A stretch of DNA of 5,410 bases from Candidatus Dormiibacterota bacterium (GCA_003135035.1 PLDE01000117.1:1-5410); one strand, 5' to 3'. Shown: positions 1 to 5,028, counted from the stretch's first letter. Translations and numbers: made by a program. The notes: generated from the sequence alone by a model not told the origin.

Positions 1-1
1 C

Positions 2-184
2 GAGCCCGCCGCGCCCGCGTCCAGCGCCGAGCCCGAGGAGCCAGCGGGAGCTGCCTCCGAGGACAGCCCGGAGGAGGCTGCAGAGGCGGCTGAGGCCAGC
101 AGCAGCGAGGAACGGGCTCAGCCGGCCGACGAGGACGCCGAGGAGGCCCCGGCCGAGCCTGAGGCGGCCGGCGGCGAGGAGTGA
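2..184 (+). CDS. rpsP: 30S ribosomal protein S16, C-terminal tail (partial, 5' end outside window)
   Basis: The visible part is the last 60 residues and a TGA stop. It is low-complexity and very acidic: 21 Asp/Glu against a single Arg, the rest mostly Ala, Pro, Ser and Gly. No folded S16 domain is visible, so the name rests on context. In many bacteria rpsP lies directly before the KH-domain gene, rimM, trmD and rplS, which is exactly what follows here. S16 is a small-subunit assembly protein of usually about 80-100 residues. Long disordered Ala/Glu-rich C-terminal extensions are known in high-GC groups. The last two codons (GAG GAG) also supply the ribosome binding site for the next gene, which begins 4 nt after this stop. 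Steady codon phase and strong third-position G/C support a real coding frame. Another gene ending in an acidic tail cannot be excluded from this fragment. Confidence 0.72.
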   Translation, partial: EPAAPASSAEPEEPAGAASEDSPEEAAEAAEASSSEERAQPADEDAEEAPAEPEAAGGEE

Positions 185-188
185 AGTA

Positions 189-428
189 GTGCCCGAGTAC
201 GGCGAGTTGGTGCGCTACATGGTCCAACAGATGGTCAGCCAGCCCGAGGCTGTCGAGGTGGGGGTTGAAGAGGACAGTCACCGGGTGACAGTCCGCGTCA
301 AGACCGCTCCCGAGGACCTGGGCAAGCTGATCGGGCGAGGAGGTCGCCACATCGAGGCGATCAGGATGGTTGTCCGCTCCGCCTCGCTGCGGCCCCGTGA
401 TCGGGTCTACATCGAGGTGCGCGATTGA
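189..428 (+). CDS. khpA: KH-domain RNA-binding protein KhpA
   Basis: This 79-aa protein is a single KH domain, the normal length for KhpA (YlqC family). The N-terminal helix (about residues 5-18) is followed by beta strands and then the RNA-binding GxxG loop in IGRGGRHI (residues 48-55). The C-terminal strand runs to the end. KhpA is a cytoplasmic RNA chaperone. In Firmicutes it pairs with KhpB/Jag and affects cell elongation and sRNA-mRNA contacts; the role in this organism is inferred from family. The GTG start at 189 is chosen because GAGGAG (176-181) lies 7 nt upstream and the first residues (MPEYGELVRYMV) align with the usual family start. The gene sits 4 nt after the rpsP stop, and its TGA overlaps the rimM TTG start, so all are probably translated from one mRNA. 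Confidence 0.93.
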   Translation: MPEYGELVRYMVQQMVSQPEAVEVGVEEDSHRVTVRVKTAPEDLGKLIGRGGRHIEAIRMVVRSASLRPRDRVYIEVRD

Positions 429-940
429 GCGAGCGTCCGGAATGGGTCCGGGTGGCCCGGGTGCTGCGGCCGCATGGCGTCTCCGGGGAGATGACCGTCG
501 AGCTCCTCGGTGGCGACCGGGGTCGACTGCTGCCGGGGATGGCTTTGCGCTCGACCCAGGGTGAGCTCGAGCTGGAGTCGTCTCGGGGCGACGGAGCCCA
601 TCTGATCTGCCGCTTCCGGGGGGTGTATGACCGCGAGGCCGCGGCTCCTTTATCAGGCACCTACCTAGAGCTACCCACGGCGGAGCTCCGGCCGTTGCCA
701 GCCGGGGAGTTCTTCCACTTCCAGCTGGTCGGCCTGGTCGTCGAGGATCCGGAGGGTCGCCGTCGCGGTGAGCTGGTTGACGTCGAGGCCTACCCTGCCC
801 ATGACGTCTACGTGGTCCGTACCCCGGCCTCGGAACTGCGGGTGCCCGCGGTGCGCGAGGCGGTCCTCGGGATCGATCTCGACCGCCAGCGGATCACCGT
901 CGCCGAGCCCTATCTGGAGGGGTGGATCGATGCGCTTTGA
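425..940 (+). CDS. rimM: 16S rRNA processing protein RimM
   Basis: RimM (171 aa) binds ribosomal protein S19 and helps mature the 3' (head) domain of 16S rRNA in the 30S subunit. The N-terminal RimM barrel begins with VRVARVLRPHGVSGE (residues 8-22), the family's opening motif. The C-terminal PRC-barrel starts near residue 95 with EFFHFQLVGLVV (the usual form is EFYWHQLIGL) and ends with VPAVREAVLGIDL and a closing EPYLEGWID. Length is typical. The start is TTG at 425. It overlaps the khpA stop as TTGA and has GAGGTG (414-419) 5 nt upstream; no better in-frame start precedes the conserved motif. The last 11 nt overlap trmD. The rimM-trmD pair is a classic translationally coupled unit. Confidence 0.95.
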   Translation: MSERPEWVRVARVLRPHGVSGEMTVELLGGDRGRLLPGMALRSTQGELELESSRGDGAHLICRFRGVYDREAAAPLSGTYLELPTAELRPLPAGEFFHFQLVGLVVEDPEGRRRGELVDVEAYPAHDVYVVRTPASELRVPAVREAVLGIDLDRQRITVAEPYLEGWIDAL

Positions 941-1703
941 CGTGATCACCCTCTTTCCCGACGTCTTTCCCGGCCCGCTCGGGGCCGGGGTGGTCGGCCG
1001 GGCCCTGGAACAGGGTCTGCTTGAGATCGAGGCGCACGACCTCCGCCAGTGGGGCCTGGGTGTCCACCGCCAGGTGGACGACATCCCCTACGGGGGTGGG
1101 CCGGGGATGGTGCTGCGGCCCGAGCCGCTCTTCCAGGCGGTGCGCGCGGTGACCGAAGCGGTGGCACCGCGGCCGAGGGGGATCCTCCTGGCAGCCCATG
1201 GGCGCCGGTTGAGCGCTGACCTGGTCGAGGATCTCGCTGGGGAGGCGCGCCTGCTCTTGATCTGCGGCCGTTACGAGGGGGTGGACGAGCGAGTCAGGTC
1301 CGGACTCCAGTTGGAGGAGATCTCGCTGGGTGACTTCGTGGTCAGTGGTGGCGAGCTGCCTGCCATGATGCTGATCGACGCGGTGGCCCGCCGTCTGCCG
1401 GGCACCTTGGGGGACCCCGAGTCGGTGGTGGACGAGAGCTTCAGCGAGGGGCTGCCGGAGTACCCCCACTACACTCGGCCAGCAGTTTTCGAAGGAATGG
1501 AGGTGCCTGAGGTGCTCCGCAGCGGCGACCACGCGAAAATCGCCAGCTGGCGGAAGCAAGCAGCTCGGGAGCGGGCCACTCGGCTGCGGCCCGACCTCCT
1601 CAGCGGCCGGGCAGACCAGGGGACGGTCGAGCCGTTCGCCAGAGATGAAGAAGCGGGTTCGGGCGCGGCTGTCGCCGGCGTCCCCCTGGGAGGTGCGCGG
1701 TGA
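930..1703 (+). CDS. trmD: tRNA (guanine-N1)-methyltransferase TrmD
   Basis: TrmD transfers a methyl group from S-adenosylmethionine to N1 of G37 in tRNAs, which prevents +1 frameshifting. The 257-aa SPOUT-class protein has [13 protein letters not shown] at the start, [10 protein letters not shown] (51-60), [12 protein letters not shown] (110-121), the knot segment [16 protein letters not shown] (132-147), PHYTRP (179-184) and [13 protein letters not shown] (196-208). ATG at 930 is chosen over an in-frame start 162 nt upstream because it gives the exact family N-terminus and has GGAGG (916-920) 9 nt upstream. It overlaps rimM by 11 nt and rplS by 4 nt (GTGA). Residues 168-171 read DESF where E. 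coli has EDSF, so the aligned catalytic Asp169 position is Glu here. The last 17 or so residues form a short Ala/Gly-rich tail. Confidence 0.97.
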   Translation: MRFDVITLFPDVFPGPLGAGVVGRALEQGLLEIEAHDLRQWGLGVHRQVDDIPYGGGPGMVLRPEPLFQAVRAVTEAVAPRPRGILLAAHGRRLSADLVEDLAGEARLLLICGRYEGVDERVRSGLQLEEISLGDFVVSGGELPAMMLIDAVARRLPGTLGDPESVVDESFSEGLPEYPHYTRPAVFEGMEVPEVLRSGDHAKIASWRKQAARERATRLRPDLLSGRADQGTVEPFARDEEAGSGAAVAGVPLGGAR

Positions 1704-2164
1704 ACATCATCGATCTGCTCGAAGAGGAGCAGCTCAGAGACGACGTCCCTGAGCTCAGCCCCGGGGACACGGTCAGGGTCCACGTCAAGGTCGTGGAGGG
1801 GACCCGGGAGCGGATCCAGGTGTTCGAGGGGCTGGTCATCGCCCTGCAGAAGGGTGGGGCCCAGCGCTCGGTCACGGTCAGGCGGACCGCCCACGGGGTC
1901 GGGGTCGAGAGGACCTTTCCGGTCCACTCTCCGCGGCTGGCCCAGATCGAGGTGGTCCGTCATGGCCGGGTCCGCCGGGCCAAGCTCTACTACCTGCGTG
2001 ACAAGGTGGGCAAGCGGGCCAAGATCCGGGAGCGTCGGGACAGCGCTGGCAAGGGCGCCGTCGCGGAGGAAGCTCCAGTTCTCGCCGCCGAGGCGGAAGC
2101 TGCCCCGGCTGCCGAGGCGGCTCCCAAGCGGCGTCTCTCGCGGAGCCGGGCCAAGGCGGACTGA
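1700..2164 (+). CDS. rplS: 50S ribosomal protein L19 with extended C-terminus
   Basis: L19 is a large-subunit protein at the 30S-50S interface. The core (residues 1-113) is clear: N-terminal helix, [20 protein letters not shown] (21-40), [13 protein letters not shown], then the conserved ending [18 protein letters not shown] (95-112). Bacterial L19 is usually about 115 aa. Here 41 further residues follow: an Ala/Glu-rich stretch (about 117-142), then a basic end with [10 protein letters not shown] (143-152). The GTG start at 1700 overlaps the trmD stop as GTGA and has GGGAGG (1688-1693) 6 nt upstream. It is the last gene of the operon in this window; no clear terminator follows before the next gene at 2209, so read-through is possible. 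Confidence 0.97.
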   Translation: MNIIDLLEEEQLRDDVPELSPGDTVRVHVKVVEGTRERIQVFEGLVIALQKGGAQRSVTVRRTAHGVGVERTFPVHSPRLAQIEVVRHGRVRRAKLYYLRDKVGKRAKIRERRDSAGKGAVAEEAPVLAAEAEAAPAAEAAPKRRLSRSRAKAD

Positions 2165-2195
2165 GGTGCTCACGGTGTCGGTAAGCCGCAAGGCC

Positions 2196-2201
2196 TAAAC
2201 T
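2196..2201 (+). promoter_or_regulatory. Putative -10 box of a leaderless promoter for the CpaE/TadZ-like gene
   Basis: TAAACT matches the TANNNT -10 pattern and ends 7 nt before the GTG at 2209, so transcription would start at or next to the start codon. No Shine-Dalgarno sequence is visible before that GTG, which fits a leaderless mRNA. The hexamer is flanked by GGCC on both sides (2192-2195 and 2202-2205). No convincing -35 is seen at normal spacing, so the call is tentative. Confidence 0.42.
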
Positions 2202-2208
2202 GGCCCAC

Positions 2209-3372
2209 GTGGTGGATCAAGCGAAGCTGGTTCTTGTCGTCTCGCGACAGGCATCACGCTCCGAGACCATCTCCAAGGCGCTCGAAAAGCGCGGTCTCCG
2301 CATGTTGGCCTTTGAGAACACTGCCGCTGCCGCCGGGGGAGTTCGGGAGTCGGGTGCCGAGGCCGTACTTATCGAGGTCACCGACGATGACCCCGATCTG
2401 CTTCCACTGATCCAGCTCATCCGCAGTGGCGGCGACCGTCCGGCCATGCCCGTCCTGCTCGTGGTGGCCGATCCGGAGGCGCCTCTGGTGGCCGCGGCCA
2501 CCGAGGCGGGTGCCACTACGGTGCTGCCCCGAAGCAGTTCTACGCAGGCGGTCGCCGAGACGCTGCGAGCGATGCTGGCCGACGGCGCCGCGGCGCTGGC
2601 AACCCCGGCGACCGCGGACCTCAAGAGCCGCAAGGGGGCGGGCGAGCTCTGGGTCGTCTGCGGACCTCGGGGAGGAGTCGGCCGGACCGCCCTAGCCAGC
2701 AACCTGGCCGTGATCGCGGCGGAAACCCTGCGCGTGGCCCTGGTCGACAACGTCCCCCGTTTCGGCAGTGCTCTGATGGCCTTCAACCTGCCACCGCAGA
2801 CCCCCACCTGGGTAGAGCTCGCCGACCTACCCGGTGACGAGGACCTCCTCGACCGCCTCACCCGCCACCCCAGCGGGGTCTCGGTGCTGCCCGCTCCCGG
2901 CCGTCCCGAGCTTTCCGATTCGGTGGCGCCGGCGGCGGTGGGAGCGCTCATCTTTCGCCTGACCAGGCTGGCCGATCTGGTGGTGGTGGACCAGGGCGGG
3001 CGACTGGATAACGGGGGCATCGACCTCCTGGAATCCTGTGATCACATGATCCTGGTCGGCACTCCCGACAACCCAGGGGTGGTTGGACTGCGGGGCTGGC
3101 TGCGCATCTGCGATCAGCTGCAGATCCCCAGGGAGAGGATCTCAGTCGTTCTCAACTGCGTACTGCCCTACCACCAGGTCGACGCCGAGCGGGCCAAGCG
3201 CGTTCTCGAGCAGCCGGTCCTGGCGCTCCCGCATGGCGGCATCGACGGGGTGCGCTCCCTGAGCGGGGGGGAGCCCCTGGCCTGGAAGCACCCCTCCAAC
3301 CGCTGGGTCAAGGCGATGCGCAACCTGGCTATGCAGATCTCGCCCACCGTCGGGGCCAAGCTCAAGCACTAG
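2209..3372 (+). CDS. CpaE/TadZ-like protein: degenerate receiver plus MinD-type ATPase domain
   Basis: This 387-aa cytoplasmic protein has two parts. Residues 5-125 resemble a response-regulator receiver fold (KLVLVVS strand, AVLIEV strand, VLLVVA strand, and an Ala/Gly-rich loop ending VLPR). Residues 146-380 form a MinD/ParA-type P-loop domain with GPRGGVGRT (152-160), a switch-like VDNVPRFG (179-186), a Walker B-like VVVDQGG (258-264) and the late LPHGGIDGVRSLSGGEPL segment. This order is that of CpaE/TadZ, which position Flp/Tad pilus machines at the pole. Two key features deviate: both P-loop lysines are Arg (R154, R159), and the receiver's phospho-acceptor position appears to be Glu56. 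ATP hydrolysis may be weak or absent. No other tad/cpa genes are visible. Start: GTG 2209 (GTG also at 2212) with no ribosome binding site. It could also be a general polarity or division-site positioning protein. Confidence 0.78.
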   Translation: MVDQAKLVLVVSRQASRSETISKALEKRGLRMLAFENTAAAAGGVRESGAEAVLIEVTDDDPDLLPLIQLIRSGGDRPAMPVLLVVADPEAPLVAAATEAGATTVLPRSSSTQAVAETLRAMLADGAAALATPATADLKSRKGAGELWVVCGPRGGVGRTALASNLAVIAAETLRVALVDNVPRFGSALMAFNLPPQTPTWVELADLPGDEDLLDRLTRHPSGVSVLPAPGRPELSDSVAPAAVGALIFRLTRLADLVVVDQGGRLDNGGIDLLESCDHMILVGTPDNPGVVGLRGWLRICDQLQIPRERISVVLNCVLPYHQVDAERAKRVLEQPVLALPHGGIDGVRSLSGGEPLAWKHPSNRWVKAMRNLAMQISPTVGAKLKH

Positions 3373-3377
3373 CCGCC

Positions 3378-3399
3378 GAGCCGGGCAGGGGCCTGGCTC
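3378..3399. terminator. Hairpin between convergent genes, possible bidirectional terminator
   Basis: GAGCCGGG (3378-3385) pairs with CCTGGCTC (3392-3399) as an 8-bp stem including one G-T wobble, with a 6-nt loop. It lies in the 36-nt gap between two converging stop codons, where a terminator is expected. No T-run follows on either strand, so intrinsic termination would be weak or need other factors. Confidence 0.42.
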
Positions 3400-3408
3400 T
3401 CTACCCGA

Positions 3409-3756
3409 TCAGTCCGGGCGCGAGGTCACCGCTTTGTAGGCGGCGCAGTTGGAGAATCGGTTAGGCACCCCCTTGGCCCGAGGCCGGCGTCCGCGGGCCG
3501 GTGGAGGCACCTCTCCCTCTTCGTTGCCATAGCGCTCCCAGACCGACTGCCGCGACATCCCCAGGCGGTCGGCGATCTCCGCCCAACTGAGGCCCTCTGA
3601 CCGGGCGGCGACCACCGTCGCTGCCTTGCGACTGCCTAAAAGCACCGCCAGGGAGCGCAGGGCGAGGAGTCGGTCGGCAGTGGGGAGGCGGTCCAACTCC
3701 TTCATCACCAGTCCTGTCGCAGCGGTGGCTACCGGGCTGGCTGGGTGATAGCTCAT
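3409..3756 (-). CDS. Small helix-turn-helix DNA-binding protein
   Basis: This 115-aa protein has an N-terminal helical region rich in Leu and Ala (residues 15-52), then a helix-turn-helix of the sigma-70 region 4 type at about residues 56-77 (LSWAEIADRLGMSRQSVWER). A Pro/Arg-rich basic segment follows (PPPARGRRPRAKG, 84-96), somewhat like an AT-hook. Small HTH proteins of this layout are common in high-GC bacteria and are mostly uncharacterised. The ATG at 3756 is favoured because a TATCCT box lies 6 nt upstream and no ribosome binding site is seen, fitting a leaderless mRNA. It is divergent from the thioredoxin gene across about 80 bp containing an imperfect palindrome, so it may regulate itself and the thioredoxin; this is inference. 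It lacks other sigma factor regions, so it is not a sigma factor. Confidence 0.75.
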   Translation of the reverse strand: MSYHPASPVATAATGLVMKELDRLPTADRLLALRSLAVLLGSRKAATVVAARSEGLSWAEIADRLGMSRQSVWERYGNEEGEVPPPARGRRPRAKGVPNRFSNCAAYKAVTSRPD

Positions 3757-3758
3757 TA

Positions 3759-3774
3759 GTCAAGGATACCTGAC
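3759..3774. promoter_or_regulatory. Imperfect 16-bp palindrome, candidate operator
   Basis: GTCAAGGATACCTGAC has perfect GTCA/TGAC ends, and 12 of its 16 positions match the reverse complement. It covers the HTH gene's -10 box and lies just upstream of the thioredoxin -10 box, where a bound protein could affect both. Binding by the neighbouring HTH protein is only a hypothesis. Confidence 0.35.
3763..3768 (-). promoter_or_regulatory. Putative -10 box of a leaderless promoter for the HTH gene
   Basis: Read on the minus strand this is TATCCT, followed by 6 nt and then the ATG at 3756. That spacing puts the transcription start at the start codon. No Shine-Dalgarno is present. No strong -35 is seen at 17 nt. 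The box lies inside the imperfect palindrome at 3759-3774. Confidence 0.45.
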
Positions 3775-3781
3775 AAAAGGG

Positions 3782-3787
3782 TAGAAT
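3782..3787 (+). promoter_or_regulatory. Putative -10 box of the thioredoxin promoter
   Basis: TAGAAT is one base from TATAAT. Transcription would start near 3794, giving a leader of about 45 nt that includes the AGGAG ribosome binding site. The best -35 candidate is TAGTCA (3757-3762, 4 of 6 matches) with a long 19-nt spacer. Confidence 0.45.
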
Positions 3788-3838
3788 AGACGAGGACCGG
3801 CGCCAGGTCGGGAAGAACCGCAGACACAGGAGACCTTG

Positions 3839-4189
3839 ATGGAGCAGAAGACGGTTACGGAAGGGACCCTGGCGGTGAGCGACGCCAGCTTCCAGCGCGA
3901 GGTGCTCGAGGCAGACCTGCCGGTGCTGGTCGACTTCTGGGCCGACTGGTGCCCGCCCTGCAAGATGATCGCCCCGATCGTGGAGGAGCTCGCCGTCGAG
4001 TACCAGGGCCGGCTCAAGGTGACCAAGGCGGACTATGACGAGTGCCCGGGCATGGCCGGGACCTACGGGGTGATGAGCATCCCGACCTTGATGGTTTTCC
4101 GCAACGGGCAGACGATCGGCCGGGTGGTCGGCTACCAGCCCAAGGCAGCTCTTCGGCACAAGCTGGACCTGCTGCTGGCGGCAGGCTGA
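3839..4189 (+). CDS. trxA: Thioredoxin with WCPPC active site
   Basis: This 116-aa single-domain thioredoxin has no signal peptide, so it is a cytoplasmic disulfide reductant. VLVDFWADW leads into the redox motif WCPPC (residues 37-41; catalytic Cys38 and resolving Cys41), followed by KMIAPIVEELA. The cis-proline motif SIPTLMVF (80-87) and the GRVVGY segment are present. Most thioredoxins have WCGPC; CPPC is typical of tryparedoxins and nucleoredoxins and probably shifts the redox potential. A third cysteine, Cys69 in DYDECPG, lies where family members usually have Asn. ATG 3839 is chosen over TTG 3836 because AGGAG (3828-3832) is 6 nt upstream of the ATG but only 3 nt from the TTG. It is divergent from the HTH gene and converges on the ferredoxin-NADP reductase gene with a 16-nt gap. 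Confidence 0.93.
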   Translation: MEQKTVTEGTLAVSDASFQREVLEADLPVLVDFWADWCPPCKMIAPIVEELAVEYQGRLKVTKADYDECPGMAGTYGVMSIPTLMVFRNGQTIGRVVGYQPKAALRHKLDLLLAAG

Positions 4190-4205
4190 GTCACCCCAGC
4201 TGTGG

Positions 4206-4991
4206 CTACTCGGCGGCTGAGGTGGGAGCCTTGCCCTCGGGCCAGTACTGCTCTTCCAAGATGTCTTCGTCGCGGAGGCCCGCCCGGAGCATGACCGCGC
4301 GCCCGGCGGAGATCATGCCGGGGTGGCCGCAGAGGTAGACCATGCCCCGACCGGGCCTGATTCCGGTCCGGTCAGCGTGCTTGCGGAGGACGTCCTCGGC
4401 GCGGCCGACCTCCCCCTCCCAGCCGGAATCGCCCCAGGGGCGGCTCACCGTAGGTACGTACTCGAAGTCAGGAAACTCCTCACTGAGCTGAGCCATTTCC
4501 GGGGCGTAGCCGAACTCGTGGGAGAAGCTCGCCCCCTGGACCAGGACGATCTTGGGGGGTAGGACTTCCTGGCGCGCCTGCTGGCGTTGGAGCTGACGCA
4601 GGATGCTGGCGAAGGGGGCGATCCCGGTGACGGTGGCCAAGAAGAGGTGGGTGCGGTCAGGCGCCAGGCCTGCCTTGAGGAAGACACCCTTGGGCCGTTT
4701 GCGCATGAGCATCCGGTCTCCGACGCCGAGGGGATAGAGGAAGGGGGTGAGCGCCCCGTCGGGGATCAGTTCGACGAAGAACTCAAGTTCCCGCTCCTCG
4801 GGTGAGGAGACGATGGAGTAGGGGCGCTCCAACGGTTTGCCCTCCACCTCGACGCCCAAGGTGGCGTACTGGCCCGGCCGGAAGTCGAATGCGCCTGAGT
4901 GACGGACCCGGATTGACCAGAGGTCGGGACCGTAGTCGCGGCGCTCGACGATCTCTACCGATTCGTATTTGTCGGATAGCTCGGTGGCCAA
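4206..4991 (-). CDS. fpr: Ferredoxin/flavodoxin-NADP+ reductase (Fpr type)
   Basis: This 261-aa FAD enzyme moves electrons between NADP(H) and ferredoxin or flavodoxin; E. coli Fpr is of similar length. The FAD domain shows FRPGQYATLGVEVEG and the FAD-binding RPYSIVSSP (residues 56-64), followed by LEFFVELIPDGALTPFL. The NADP domain shows ATVTGIAPFASIL (119-131), YLCGHPGMI (219-227) and a terminal EEQYW (246-250). Two oddities: the usual ATGTGIAPF loop has Val121 for the first Gly, and 11 residues follow the aromatic end where E. coli Fpr stops at Trp. The frame stays open upstream to 5288, but that part is antisense to topA. TTG at 4991 is chosen because it gives the right length and has GGGAGA (minus strand, 5006-5001) 9 nt upstream. 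Its redox partner is unknown; the convergent thioredoxin gene is suggestive only. Confidence 0.88.
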   Translation of the reverse strand: MATELSDKYESVEIVERRDYGPDLWSIRVRHSGAFDFRPGQYATLGVEVEGKPLERPYSIVSSPEERELEFFVELIPDGALTPFLYPLGVGDRMLMRKRPKGVFLKAGLAPDRTHLFLATVTGIAPFASILRQLQRQQARQEVLPPKIVLVQGASFSHEFGYAPEMAQLSEEFPDFEYVPTVSRPWGDSGWEGEVGRAEDVLRKHADRTGIRPGRGMVYLCGHPGMISAGRAVMLRAGLRDEDILEEQYWPEGKAPTSAAE

Positions 4992-5028
4992 GGCGGTGGA
5001 TCTCCCGAACAGATGGCTGGCTCGGGCA

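Noticed and set aside
768..929. In-frame GTG-initiated 54-residue upstream extension of trmD
   Set aside because: It lies wholly inside rimM in another frame, and the conserved TrmD N-terminus begins exactly at the ATG at 930 behind a GGAGG site.
894..1559. Long minus-strand open frame opposite trmD
   Set aside because: Open frames opposite high-GC genes are common. This translation is His/Pro/Gln-rich with no motif, while the plus strand encodes an unmistakable TrmD.
1469..2191. Long minus-strand open frame opposite trmD/rplS
   Set aside because: It is a shadow of the codon bias of the real genes; it shows no domain and spans two plus-strand genes.
2204..2216. CCACGTGGTGGA shared between the TadZ-like start and topA (near 5241)
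   Set aside because: In topA these bases encode the conserved HVVD of the Toprim region, so the match is chance rather than a shared operator.
2217..3020. Minus-strand 267-codon open frame opposite the CpaE/TadZ-like gene
   Set aside because: It is a Ser/Arg/Ala-rich low-complexity translation typical of antisense frames, with no ribosome binding site or motif.
3795..3809. GACC/GGTC inverted repeat in the thioredoxin leader
   Set aside because: It has only four base pairs with a 7-nt loop, too weak to call a riboswitch or attenuator.
3836..3838. TTG as thioredoxin start
   Set aside because: It is only 3 nt from the AGGAG site; the adjacent ATG at 3839 is better spaced and a stronger codon.
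3461..4159. Minus-strand 232-codon open frame through the thioredoxin and the HTH gene
   Set aside because: It runs across two real genes and the promoter region between them; its translation matches no family I recognise.
4190..4205. CAGCTG-centred partial palindrome between the convergent trx and fpr stops
   Set aside because: The pairing around CAGCTG is short, leaves no proper loop, and has no T-run, so I do not call a terminator.
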